In this document: positions 24,029 through 31,816 of the stretch, piece by piece
How positions within the stretch are numbered: the first letter of the stretch is position 1
Layout of the letters: each line of letters starts with the position of its first letter
Notes under the pieces: generated by a model
The model's database searches: none
Told to the model about the DNA's origin: nothing
The model's input: the letters and a program-made list of their open reading frames with translations, nothing else
Made by a program: the position numbers and the translations under genes
Assembly (NCBI GenBank): GCA_018817125.1
Contig: JAHIUN010000002.1
Span: 62,001-126,000, forward strand
DNA from: Patescibacteria group bacterium
GTDB taxonomy: Bacteria > Patescibacteriota > Gracilibacteria > UM-FILTER-43-11
DNA: 64,000 nucleotides
Reading direction: 5' to 3'

Positions 24029-25372
24029 CTAACTGTCATCCTCCTCGTCGGGAAGAGCGAGCGCTTGGACTCGCTTATCAGCCCTATCGAGAGAGAGCTG
24101 ATATGACCGCAACTCTATCTCGAGAATCTGGAGCTGAGCGGGGTCTGCGGCCTCGCCCTGGGCCTTGAGCTCATCGATTTGCTTGGTGAGCTCATTGATT
24201 GTGTCGCGGTGCTCCTGGGCTAAATCGAAAAAGATATCCCGGGCCAACTCGCGGACTAAGTCCTTCCTGATGGCGTCCAGCAGGGACTCCGGAGGTGCTT
24301 CGAGCGCCTCGTCGAAGTCGGTCTTGGAAACCATGAGCGCGCCGAGTGCCGCGAGCGCCCCCTTCATGAAGGGGTGCTCGGGGTGCAGGAAACCACCCTC
24401 TTCGGCCGAGGTGAGCTCGTTGACCAGCTTGACCTCGAGAGCCTCGTAGCTCTGGGCATCCACTGGGGGCAGGTCGGGAACATCATCTGCCACGATGACG
24501 GTCTCGCTGCCGGTAGGAGCGTCGGGGGTACCGGGCCCCTCGGAGTCATCATCCTTCTTCCGTCGGGTGACGAAGAAGAAGATGACGGCGGCCAGGACGA
24601 TTAGCAGCAGAGCAAGGCCAAGGATCCAGGGCCAGTAGTAACTGAACCAGCTCGGACATTCTTCGTTTCCACCTGCCTTGAGGACCCAGGGGCCGCTCGG
24701 ATGAAGGTCATCGCGGAGTGACTCAGGGCAGTTTGTGCATAGGCACACTTCGGGGAAGTCCGGAGTCTTGCATGCCACCTTTTCGGTGGTGTCCGGGCAG
24801 GTGTCGGCGAAGCCGTCCTCGCTGGGATGGAGCTTGGCCTGATGCCAGGCATTCCAGCACTTGGCGGCCTCGTAGGCCTCGCGGTCTTTCTTGTTCTTGA
24901 GCGCGGCCAGGCGGTCGGCCTTGTCCTTGCGAGCCTTCTCGGCGGCGGCCAGTTCGGCCTTGGTCATGCAGACGTCGTCTACGTCCCGGCCGACGGTCAC
25001 GAAGGTGCCGGCCAGTTCGGGTTCGTCGCACTCACAGTGCGACTTGTCCGCTGTCTCGTGCGTGCCTTTGGGGCACTTGATGGTCGGTTTGGCTACTCTG
25101 ACCGCTTTGCAAGCCGGCAGAGCACTGAAGGCTTCGTTGACCACCTTCCGGCAGGCCTTCAAACACAAAGGATCGCCGGCGCAGCTCATTTCGCAGCCAT
25201 TTAGCGTACTGCTCATAAGGTTTTTGGCCTTATGGGACTGGCACTGCTGCTGGGTGAGCTTTACGTAGTAGGGGAATTTCTGGATTTCATGGTCGATGGC
25301 CGCCATTGCGGCCGGAGTGAGGCCGGTCAGGCCGAAGACCATCAGGGTCAGCAACAGAATTCTCCGTTTCAT
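24029..25372 (-). CDS. Cys-rich single-pass membrane protein with cytoplasmic coiled coil
   Basis: 447 residues from the ATG at 25372 (AAAGGAG 9 nt upstream). Signal peptide RRILLLTLMVFGLTGLTPAAMAA, an ectodomain of about 200 residues with some 20 cysteines (NGCEMSCAGDPLCLKACRK, HCECDEPE, VCLCTNCPE) and a Lys/Glu/Ala helix in the middle, a membrane helix (about 246-270, WPWILGLALLLIVLAAVIFF) followed by RRKKDDD as stop-transfer, then an acidic linker and a C-terminal helical region rich in heptads (ELTKQIDELKAQGEAADPA). The topology resembles a receptor or adhesin with an inside tail. I recognise no family. A 20-codon in-frame upstream extension with a strong GGAGG starts at 25432. Codons are GC-rich. 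Confidence 0.72.
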   Translation of the reverse strand: MKRRILLLTLMVFGLTGLTPAAMAAIDHEIQKFPYYVKLTQQQCQSHKAKNLMSSTLNGCEMSCAGDPLCLKACRKVVNEAFSALPACKAVRVAKPTIKCPKGTHETADKSHCECDEPELAGTFVTVGRDVDDVCMTKAELAAAEKARKDKADRLAALKNKKDREAYEAAKCWNAWHQAKLHPSEDGFADTCPDTTEKVACKTPDFPEVCLCTNCPESLRDDLHPSGPWVLKAGGNEECPSWFSYYWPWILGLALLLIVLAAVIFFFVTRRKKDDDSEGPGTPDAPTGSETVIVADDVPDLPPVDAQSYEALEVKLVNELTSAEEGGFLHPEHPFMKGALAALGALMVSKTDFDEALEAPPESLLDAIRKDLVRELARDIFFDLAQEHRDTINELTKQIDELKAQGEAADPAQLQILEIELRSYQLSLDRADKRVQALALPDEEDDS

Positions 25373-25432
25373 GGTAACTTCTCCTTTCAAAAAACAGTTA
25401 TTAGTCTGAAGACACAGTTTCGTTCCAGTCAT
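25373..25432 (-). other. 20-codon in-frame upstream extension (alternative start)
   Basis: GGAGG, 6 nt, then ATG at 25432, in frame with the main start at 25372 and without a stop: MTGTKLCLQTNNCFLKGEVT. Nearly the same peptide precedes the gene at 26168-26659, and a different peptide of exactly the same length precedes the barrel gene (23244-23303). It is either an N-terminal extension or a leader peptide read through to the gene. Confidence 0.55.
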
Positions 25433-25999
25433 TTTTTACCTCCTCCCCGTAAAGGGATGTGAACTCCCCAACGGGGGAGAGGATTCAAGGGAAATTACTA
25501 ACAAGCCGTATTTATTTTTTTATATAGTCGTAATTTGTAATTTGTTCGCTCGTGGCGAACGTAACTTGTAACTGGTAATTTTTGCCTCATATTTTTATAA
25601 ATTACGAGTTACTAGTTGCGAGTTACAAATTACGAACAATAAATTAAAAACAAATATAGCTTGTCAGTATCTCCCGGTAAGCTAGAAAAAAGTGTAAGTT
25701 TATAAAACATCCAAAAGCATCCGCACCCTCCGTTAAGAGGGACGAATCAGCTCATTGGATAATTATAAATCTTACTATCAATAGGGTCCGATGTCCATCG
25801 GACTCGCTACTTATAACCCTATCCTGTAAAAGATCATATCCCGCTCTGAGAGCTGGGATTCCGACGATATCATTCAGTCAAAAAAGCGCAGGCAATAAAA
25901 GCCGGATGGCTTTAAAAAAAGTTGCGCGTTGTGTCCGCCCGGTGATGGGGGATCAGGTTGGTTCGAACCAAAGTTTTTGACTTAAATGATAAAAGTCGG
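25433..25999 (-). promoter_or_regulatory. Long structured leader, cassette copy 1
   Basis: About 620 nt from the predicted start site to the main ATG. Recognisable parts in transcript order: GGTTCGAACC, GCTCTCAGAGC inside ATCCC...GGGAT, GTAGCGAGTCCGATGGACATCGGAC (25780-25811), CTCTTAACGGAGGG, CTCCCCCGTTGGGGAG and GGGGAGGAGG at the start site. It is near-identical to 26720-27171 except for an AT-rich palindrome (25527-25637) present only here. Confidence 0.65.
25527..25637. repeat. GTAATTTGTAATTTG palindromic family, copy 2
   Basis: GTCGTAATTTGTAATTTG on the left, TTACAAATTACGAAC on the right. The duplicated leader at 26720-27171 lacks it and has only a short unrelated stretch at the same place (about 26795-26815), so this copy looks like an insertion or a precise loss. 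Confidence 0.8.
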
Positions 26000-26005
26000 A
26001 TTGCA

Positions 26006-26034
26006 ATTGTAGGTTATTTTATAAAATTTGTCAA
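26006..26034 (-). promoter_or_regulatory. Promoter, cassette copy 1
   Basis: Minus strand TTGACA (26029-26034), a 17-nt spacer and TACAAT (26006-26011). Identical to the promoter at 27178-27206. Confidence 0.82.
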
Positions 26035-26053
26035 GATAAAAAGTCTTACGTCT

Positions 26054-26082
26054 AAGTCCGGACTCCGTTGGAGTCCGGACTT
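26054..26082. repeat. AAGTCCGGACTCC hairpin, copy 3
   Basis: A perfect hairpin with a 3-nt loop, about 20 nt upstream of the -35 box of cassette copy 1 and just past the terminator of the preceding gene. Confidence 0.85.
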
Positions 26083-26102
26083 TACTTTATTACTAAGAAA
26101 AT

Positions 26103-26130
26103 CCCCGCCCCGGCAGATGCCGAAGCGGGG
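26103..26130 (-). terminator. Terminator of the small Cys-rich secreted protein
   Basis: CCCCGC..CGGC AGAT GCCG..GCGGGG, followed on the minus strand by ATTTTCTT. A copy lies at 27274-27303. Confidence 0.75.
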
Positions 26131-26167
26131 AGAATAGGGGGCAGAGGGGCGACTACTATAGAGGGTG

Positions 26168-26659
26168 CTATTGACTGGTGGCCTGGATGACAGCTTTCAT
26201 ACACAACTCGTACAGGGCGTCGTCATCCCCGTGCAGGGTGCCGCAATTTCCTTCGATGACACCTCTCATGGAACGATCTACCTTGTCAAGAAGACTCCTG
26301 AATCGGGGATGGCTCTGGGGATGATTCTTGTACTTCTGAACCCAGTTCTCTTCGGCCTTGCAGGTGTACTTTTCCGGCACCTTGGCCACCCACTCTTTGC
26401 ACTTCCTGAGCAGGGTGTCATCGTCCAGGTATCCGTTGCAGGACGAGCGAGCGAAAGCTTTTTCTCTGGCGACATTGGCATTGAGCCATCTCTTGAGCCG
26501 GCAGTCATTGCCGCAGTCCCCTCCAGGGCACTTTGCGGCTTTCTGAAGCAGTTGGTCAGCCTCCGCAGCCCCCTTGAAATTGGGCGCGTCGGCCCAAGCG
26601 GTGGCGGTCAGGCTCATCAGAGCTGCCACCAGAGCGATCAGCAGGATTCCTCGTTTCAT
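26168..26659 (-). CDS. Small Cys-rich secreted protein, unknown
   Basis: 163 residues from the ATG at 26659 (AAAGGAG upstream). Signal peptide RGILLIALVAALMSLTATAWA, then a mature part with about nine cysteines (AAKCPGGDCGNDCRLKRW, SSCNGYLDD, RKCKEW, KYTCKAEENW, GNCGTLHGDDDALYELC) and predicted helices. I recognise no family. A 20-codon in-frame extension with GGAGG begins at 26719. The leader and promoter are duplicates of those of the membrane protein at 24029-25372, and a 5'-truncated paralogue of this gene follows at 27335. The arrangement suggests a small family of co-expressed secreted factors. Confidence 0.7.
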   Translation of the reverse strand: MKRGILLIALVAALMSLTATAWADAPNFKGAAEADQLLQKAAKCPGGDCGNDCRLKRWLNANVAREKAFARSSCNGYLDDDTLLRKCKEWVAKVPEKYTCKAEENWVQKYKNHPQSHPRFRSLLDKVDRSMRGVIEGNCGTLHGDDDALYELCMKAVIQATSQ

Positions 26660-26719
26660 GGTAAGTTCTCCTTTCAAAAAACAGTTATTAGTCTGAAGAC
26701 ACAGTTTCGTTCCAGTCAT

Positions 26720-27171
26720 TTTTTACCTCCTCCCCGTAAAGGGATGTGAACTCCCCAACGGGGGAGAGGATTCAAGGGAAATTACTAACAAGCCAGATCC
26801 GCCTCTTAAAAATAAGAAACAGATACGGCCTGTCAGTACTTCCCGGTAAGCTAGAAAAAAGTGTAAGTTTATAAAACATCCAAAAGCATCCGCACCCTCC
26901 GTTAAGAGGAACGAATCGGCTCATTGAATAATTATAAATCTTACTATCAGTAGGGTCCGATGTCCATCGGACTCGCTACTTATAACCCTATCCTGTAAAA
27001 GATCATATCCCGCTCTGAGAGCTGGGATTCCGACGATATCATTCAGTCAAAAAAGCGCAGACAATAATAGCTCAAAAGCTTTATTGAAAGTTGCGCGTTG
27101 TTTCCGCCCGGTGATGGGGGATTAGGTTGGTTCGAACCAAAGGTTTTTTGACTTAAGTAAATAAAAGTCGG
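26720..27171 (-). promoter_or_regulatory. Long structured leader, cassette copy 2
   Basis: About 510 nt from the predicted start site to the main ATG. It carries the same blocks as copy 1: GGTTCGAACC, GCTCTCAGAGC, GTAGCGAGTCCGATGGACATCGGAC (26949-26979) and CCCCGTTGGGGAG. It lacks the AT-rich palindrome. Conservation of this non-coding stretch at near-coding level argues for an RNA or DNA function, or for a recent duplication. Confidence 0.65.
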
Positions 27172-27177
27172 ATTGCA

Positions 27178-27206
27178 ATTGTAGGTTATTTTATAAAATT
27201 TGTCAA
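27178..27206 (-). promoter_or_regulatory. Promoter, cassette copy 2
   Basis: Minus strand TTGACA (27201-27206), a 17-nt spacer and TACAAT (27178-27183). Confidence 0.82.
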
Positions 27207-27225
27207 GATAAAAAGTCTTACGTCT

Positions 27226-27254
27226 AAGTCCGGACTCCAACGGAGTCCGGACTT
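27226..27254. repeat. AAGTCCGGACTCC hairpin, copy 4
   Basis: AAGTCCGGACTCC, a loop AAC, GGAGTCCGGACTT. The loop differs from copies 2 and 3 (GTT) while the arms are intact. Confidence 0.85.
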
Positions 27255-27273
27255 TACTTTATTACTAAGAAAA

Positions 27274-27303
27274 CCCCCGCCCCGGCAGATGCCGAAGCGG
27301 GGG
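27274..27303 (-). terminator. Terminator of the truncated paralogue
   Basis: CCCCCGC..CGGC AGAT GCCG..GCGGGGG, followed by GTTTTCTT on the minus strand. A duplicate of 26103-26130 with one more base pair. Confidence 0.75.
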
Positions 27304-27334
27304 AATAGGGGGCAGAGGGGCGACTACGTGGAGC

Positions 27335-27597
27335 CTATCGACCAGTGGCCTGGATGACAGCCTTCATACACAGTTCGTACAGGGCGTCGTCATCCCCGTG
27401 CAGGGTGCCGCAGTTTCCTTCAATGATTCCTCTCATGGAACGATCTGCCTTGTCAAGAAGACTCCTGAATCGAGGATGACTCTGGGGATGATTTTTGTAC
27501 TTCTGAACCCAGTCCTCTTCGGCCTCGCAGGCGTACTTCTCGGGAAGGCCGGCAACCAGCGTCTTGCACTTCTTAAGATCAGAATCGCTCTTATAAG
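27335..27597 (-). pseudogene. 5'-truncated copy of the small Cys-rich secreted gene
   Basis: Reads in frame to the same C-terminus as the intact gene (EKYACEAEEDWVQKYKNHP, DKADRSMRGIIEGNCGTL, MKAVIQATGR and stop) with scattered substitutions, but begins abruptly near YKSDSDLKKCK without signal peptide or start. The reading frame is undisturbed, so the truncation is recent or the fragment is a donor for gene conversion. The break lies against the promoter of aroD, which runs the other way. Confidence 0.8.
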
Positions 27598-27603
27598 AGA
27601 CAA

Positions 27604-27632
27604 TTGATGTTTTTTACTGAATAACCTACAAT
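27604..27632 (+). promoter_or_regulatory. Promoter of aroD
   Basis: TTGATG (27604-27609), a 17-nt spacer, TACAAT (27627-27632). Its AATAACCTACAATT core is the same as in the two cassette promoters, here facing right, at the edge of the truncated copy. Confidence 0.7.
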
Positions 27633-27675
27633 TAGTCCATCGATCAGACCCTCAATTAACTCCTCAATCAGTACC

Positions 27676-28347
27676 ATGCTCATCTGTACCCCGGTTCAGG
27701 AAAAAACGCAGGAGAAAGCCTTAAAACGGCTCCAGGAGCTTAAAAATCAGGTCGATTTAGCCGAAGTGTGGATCGATTCGGTCAAAGATCTGGACCTGCC
27801 GCTTCTTATAAAACAGGCCGCCTTACCTTTGGTCGTCGTCTGCAAAAAACCCGCTGAAAAAGGCGCTTTTAAGGGTTCCCGGGCCGATTTGGCCGCCCAA
27901 CTGGAAAATGCGTGCAAATGTGGAGCTGAATATGTGGATATTCCCTTTAATATGCCGAAAAATATGAGAAAAAAAGTTATTCAAAAGGCCAAAAAGACCC
28001 AAATCATCATCTCACATCACGATTTTAAGAAAACCCCCACACTTTCATGGATGCTGAAAACGGCCCGTATGATGAAAAAAAGCGGCGCGGACATTGTTAA
28101 AATGGCGGTCATGGCGCACTCCCTGGAAGACACATTTAGCCTTATTCTACTGGCCCAGCGCCTGCAAGCCGAAAAGATCCCCCATATTCTGATCGCCATG
28201 GGCAAAGAGGGGATTTTAAGCCGAGTCATCACTCCCTTTCTGGGCGGAACCATCATGTTCGCTCCCCTTAAAGCCTCCCGGGCCACCGCCAGCGGGCAGT
28301 TAACCGTTAAAGAGCTTAAAAAGGCGTGGAGTTTGATTAAAAAATAA
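27676..28347 (+). CDS. aroD: Type I 3-dehydroquinate dehydratase
   Basis: Third step of the shikimate pathway, by the Schiff-base mechanism. 223 residues. Visible: AEVWIDS (Glu/Asp of the first strand), IIISHHDF with the catalytic His, DIVKMAVMAHS with the Schiff-base Lys, and SRVITPFLGGTIMFAPL plus ATASGQLTV at the C-terminus. No other shikimate gene is nearby. The spacer to ychF is a word-repeat palindrome (AAGAATAGC, GCAATTCTTA). Confidence 0.92.
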   Translation: MLICTPVQEKTQEKALKRLQELKNQVDLAEVWIDSVKDLDLPLLIKQAALPLVVVCKKPAEKGAFKGSRADLAAQLENACKCGAEYVDIPFNMPKNMRKKVIQKAKKTQIIISHHDFKKTPTLSWMLKTARMMKKSGADIVKMAVMAHSLEDTFSLILLAQRLQAEKIPHILIAMGKEGILSRVITPFLGGTIMFAPLKASRATASGQLTVKELKKAWSLIKK

Positions 28348-28349
28348 GT

Positions 28350-28425
28350 AGAATTGATAAAGAATAGCCAAAGAATTGTTTAAAGAATAGCAATTCTTAT
28401 GCAATACTTAAGCAATTCTTATCCC
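28350..28425. repeat. GAATAGC / GCAATTCTT word palindrome
   Basis: AAAGAATAGC and AAGAATTG words on the left are answered by GCAATTCTTA on the right. The same words fill 54544-54625 after eno. Confidence 0.6.
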
Positions 28426-28431
28426 ATCTTT

Positions 28432-29526
28432 ATGAGTTTAAAAATCGGCATCGTCGGCCTTCCGAATGTGGGAAAATCCACCCTTTTTAACGCGCTGACC
28501 CGCAGTAAAGGGGCTCAGGCCGCTAATTATCCTTTCTGCACCATCGATCCGAACGTGGGCGTGGTGGAAGTGCCCGATGAGCGTTTGAATGTTTTGGCAG
28601 ACCTTGTGAAGCCTGAAAACGTCATTCCGGCCGTGGTTGAATTTGTGGATATCGCCGGGTTGGTAAAAGGTGCTTCGGAGGGAGAAGGATTGGGCAATAA
28701 ATTTCTGGCTAATATTCGCGAGTGCCACGCGATCGCTCAGGTCATCCGGTTCTTTGAAGACCCGGATGTTACCCATGTTCACGGCGGTATCAATCCGAAA
28801 CTGGATATGGATGTGATCCACCTGGAACTGATTCTGGCAGACTTAGACACCGTCAGCCGGCGGCTTTCGGAGGCGGAAAAAAAGGCCAAATCCGGAGACA
28901 AAGAACTCATCGCTCAGGCAGGCATGCTGAATCGGCTGAAAGAACATCTGGAGGCGGAAAAGCTGGCCATCAACCTTGATTTTTCAGAAAAAGAGCAGGA
29001 ATTTATTAAGGATCTTCATTTGCTCACCAATAAGCCTTTTATCTACATCGCCAATCTCAAAGAAGAGGAATTAGCCGCTTTTGACGCGGAAAAAGTCAAA
29101 AAAGATCTGGCTTTAGGCCCTCATGAAAAGCTTTTGCCCATTTCCGCTAAAGTGGAAGAGGATCTGGTCGGATTCAATGTCCAGGAAGCCGGGGAATACC
29201 TGAAAGAATTAGGTCTTAAAGAATCAGGTCTGAACGCTTTTATCCGGGCCGCTTACAGCCTTTTAGGGCTGATGACCTTCTTCACGGCTGGCCCGAAAGA
29301 AACCCGTGCCTGGACAGTTAAAAAAGGGGCTAGAGCTCCTCAGGCAGCGGGTGTGATTCACACGGATTTTGAAAAAGGCTTTATCAAGGCCGAGACCATC
29401 AGTTACGATGATTTTGTGACCTGTAAGGGGGAGCAGGAGGCCCGTGATCGCGGTAAACTGCGGCAGGAGGGGAAGGAGTATGTGGTACAGGATGGAGATG
29501 TGATGCACTTTAAATTTAATAATTAA
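28432..29526 (+). CDS. ychF: Redox-regulated ATPase / GTPase YchF
   Basis: Obg-family P-loop protein (OLA1 in eukaryotes) that binds ribosomes and prefers ATP. About 364 residues from the ATG at 28432, chosen because [20 protein letters not shown] begins there as in the family. G1 [10 protein letters not shown]3 [17 protein letters not shown], a variant G4 (NLKEEE) linked to ATP preference, and the C-terminal TGS domain ([21 protein letters not shown]...) are complete. Confidence 0.96.
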   Translation: MSLKIGIVGLPNVGKSTLFNALTRSKGAQAANYPFCTIDPNVGVVEVPDERLNVLADLVKPENVIPAVVEFVDIAGLVKGASEGEGLGNKFLANIRECHAIAQVIRFFEDPDVTHVHGGINPKLDMDVIHLELILADLDTVSRRLSEAEKKAKSGDKELIAQAGMLNRLKEHLEAEKLAINLDFSEKEQEFIKDLHLLTNKPFIYIANLKEEELAAFDAEKVKKDLALGPHEKLLPISAKVEEDLVGFNVQEAGEYLKELGLKESGLNAFIRAAYSLLGLMTFFTAGPKETRAWTVKKGARAPQAAGVIHTDFEKGFIKAETISYDDFVTCKGEQEARDRGKLRQEGKEYVVQDGDVMHFKFNN

Positions 29527-29647
29527 TTGTAATTTGTAATTTGCTCCCCCGCGGCAAACGCGGGATCGCGTAACTTGTAACTGGTAATTTTTGTTTAATG
29601 CTTTATTAAATTACGAATTACAAGTTACGAATTACAAGTTACAATTA
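29527..29647. repeat. GTAATTTGTAATTTG palindromic family, copy 3
   Basis: TTGTAATTTGTAATTTG, then CGCGTAACTTGTAACTGG, then TTACGAATTACAAGTTAC. The part GTAACTTGTAACTGGTAATT is identical in the copy at 25 kb. It occupies the whole gap before the phosphorylase. Confidence 0.8.
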
Positions 29648-29666
29648 TTAAAAAGTCAAAACAGCA

Positions 29667-31319
29667 ATGTCATCAAATAACGTGAAAATAGCATATTTCA
29701 GTATGGAGATCGCCCTGAAATCCGAAATGCCCAATTACGCGGGCGGATTAGGGGTGCTGGCCGCGGACATTTTAAAATCCTGTGCAGATTTGGCTGCACC
29801 CGTGTGCGGGGTGAGTTTGATGTATCATGTTAGTGAAGACCCTCAGCATGCTTTTAGACCGGGTCAGGAATTTAAAAAACGTCCGGAAACTGTGCAGATG
29901 CACATTGAAGACCGCCTGGTCACTATCGGCGTATGGGAATATATTATGAGAGGGGAAAAAGGAGAGATCCCGCTTTATTTTTTGGATACAAACCTGCCGG
30001 AAAACAAGCGCTGGGATCGTGATATCACCAATGGTTTATACGCGTCTGACCGCTACACCCGCCTGTGCCAGGAGGTGATTTTAGGGATTGGAGGCGTGCG
30101 AATGCTGAGAGAGCTGGGGCATGATTCCATCGAAACCTTCCACATGAACGAGGGTCACGCAGCCATGCTTACCCTCGCGCTTTTAAAAGAAAATGAGTTT
30201 AAAGATGAGCCGGTGAAGGCGCTTTGCGCGTTCACTACTCATACACCCGTGCCGGCCGGCCACGATCATTTTGATTACAAATTGGTCGATCGGGTACTGA
30301 CTCAGAAAGTACCGTGGCATATTAAAAAGCTGGCCGGCAATGATGACCTGAATATGACCCGTTTGGCCCTGTCGCTAAGCCGGAAAGTCAATGGGGTGGC
30401 CCGAAAACACGCGCAGGTCTGCAACCAGATGTTCCCGGAGTACACATTTCAGGCGGTCACCAATGGTATCCACGTAAAAACATGGGCTGGGAAAAGCATG
30501 GCTCAGCTTTTTGATAAAGAATTGTCCGGCTGGGCGCAGGATCCTGAAAAACTGAAAGGGGCGGTTGACCTGCAGGATGAATCGCTTATCGAAGCGCATA
30601 ATACCGGCAAAAAAGTGCTCATCGATCACATCAACAACAATCCGGATTTCTTTCCGATTCCATCAAATGAACTGGAAGATGGTGATCTTTTTGATATGGA
30701 CACCCTCACCATCACATTCGCACGGCGTTTTGTATCGTATAAAAGACCGCTTTTAATCTTCCACGACCTCGATCGCCTGCGTGATCTGGGGTACGAAAAA
30801 CTCCAATTGATCTTCGCCGGTCCGTATCACCCGGACAACCACTATGCCATGGAAATCCTGAATCAACTCAGCCATTATGGGCATGGTCTGCGGGGGCAGA
30901 TAAAAATCGCTATTTGCTCGGATTACAATCTGGCCACGTCTCAGTATCTGGTGCGGGGAACGGATGTGTGGCTCAATAATCCTCAGCCCCCCATGGAGGC
31001 CAGCGGGACGAGCGGGATGAAAGCCGCGCTGAATGCCGCCCTCAACTTATCCATTTTAGATGGCTGGTGGATTGAGGGATTTGAACAGGACCCTAAAAGC
31101 GGCTGGGCATTTGGCCAGGAGCCTTCTGGCATCATCCAGCCTCAAGAAGACAAGGTAGATGCGGACGCGCTATACAACACGCTCGAGGACGTGATTGACT
31201 GTTACTATAAACGGAAAGACGAATGGGTGGAGCGCATGAAGCACGCTGTTTCTTTGGGTGCCTATTTCAACACCCACCGTTGTGTGAAAGAATACATGGA
31301 AAAGATGTGGACTATATAA
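29667..31319 (+). CDS. glgP: Alpha-glucan phosphorylase, GT35 short form
   Basis: Releases glucose-1-phosphate from alpha-glucans, using pyridoxal phosphate. The 550 residues match the short bacterial/archaeal form rather than the 800-residue glycogen phosphorylase. Visible: YFSMEIAL and NYAGGLGVLAADILKS at the N-terminus, ETFHMNEGHAA, FTTHTPVPAGHD, and the PLP-lysine region EASGTSGMKAALNAALN. It suggests stored or scavenged glucan use and fits with galU further on. Confidence 0.92.
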   Translation: MSSNNVKIAYFSMEIALKSEMPNYAGGLGVLAADILKSCADLAAPVCGVSLMYHVSEDPQHAFRPGQEFKKRPETVQMHIEDRLVTIGVWEYIMRGEKGEIPLYFLDTNLPENKRWDRDITNGLYASDRYTRLCQEVILGIGGVRMLRELGHDSIETFHMNEGHAAMLTLALLKENEFKDEPVKALCAFTTHTPVPAGHDHFDYKLVDRVLTQKVPWHIKKLAGNDDLNMTRLALSLSRKVNGVARKHAQVCNQMFPEYTFQAVTNGIHVKTWAGKSMAQLFDKELSGWAQDPEKLKGAVDLQDESLIEAHNTGKKVLIDHINNNPDFFPIPSNELEDGDLFDMDTLTITFARRFVSYKRPLLIFHDLDRLRDLGYEKLQLIFAGPYHPDNHYAMEILNQLSHYGHGLRGQIKIAICSDYNLATSQYLVRGTDVWLNNPQPPMEASGTSGMKAALNAALNLSILDGWWIEGFEQDPKSGWAFGQEPSGIIQPQEDKVDADALYNTLEDVIDCYYKRKDEWVERMKHAVSLGAYFNTHRCVKEYMEKMWTI

Positions 31320-31411
31320 CTAATAACCAATAGAGGGCCCGTCGAGGACCCAATTGATTGCAAATCTGATATTCAGTCAATTGGGCCTTCAATGGGTCTT
31401 CAATCGGAATC

Positions 31412-31735
31412 ATGGATAAACGAAAAAATCCCATCACCATCAACGAAGGTTTTAAGTGCCTGAAATGCAAAATGGACGTAAAGCCCCATCCTGAAGGCAG
31501 CTGCCGGAACCATTGCCCGTACTGTCTTTTTTCCCTTCATGTGGATTTAGACGTGCCGGGCGATAGGCTATCGGAATGTCAGGGGTTTATGAAACCGATC
31601 GGAATGGAAATAAACAAGAAAAAAGGCGTGCGCATCATTCATATGTGTCAAAAATGCGGACTTAAAAATTTCAACCGCTCCGCCCCCGATGATAACTGGG
31701 ATTTAATATGTGAACTCAGCAGAATGCCGCATTAA
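31412..31735 (+). CDS. RNHCP domain protein
   Basis: 107 residues with paired zinc-binding cysteines: FKCLKCKMDV, CRNHCPYCLFSLHVD, and HMCQKCGLKNFNR. The RNHCP motif that names the family (PF12647) is intact. Its molecular role is unknown; the zinc-ribbon layout suggests nucleic acid or ribosome contact. The gap before it is a palindrome of CAATTGGGCC-type words. Confidence 0.88.
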   Translation: MDKRKNPITINEGFKCLKCKMDVKPHPEGSCRNHCPYCLFSLHVDLDVPGDRLSECQGFMKPIGMEINKKKGVRIIHMCQKCGLKNFNRSAPDDNWDLICELSRMPH

Positions 31736-31771
31736 TAGTGTAATGTTTTGAGTTTTTGGTCGTTTTAAATA

Positions 31772-31800
31772 CTGAAGGCGCGATTTCACAATCGCGCTGA
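31772..31800. repeat. CTGAAGGCGCGA hairpin family, copy B
   Basis: CTGAAGGCGCGATTTCACAA TCGCGC: one hairpin (GCGCGATT/AATCGCGC, 31778-31797). Half of the full 54-nt element seen at 36411 and 56298. Confidence 0.75.
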
Positions 31801-31816
31801 TTGCTAACCCAACCAT

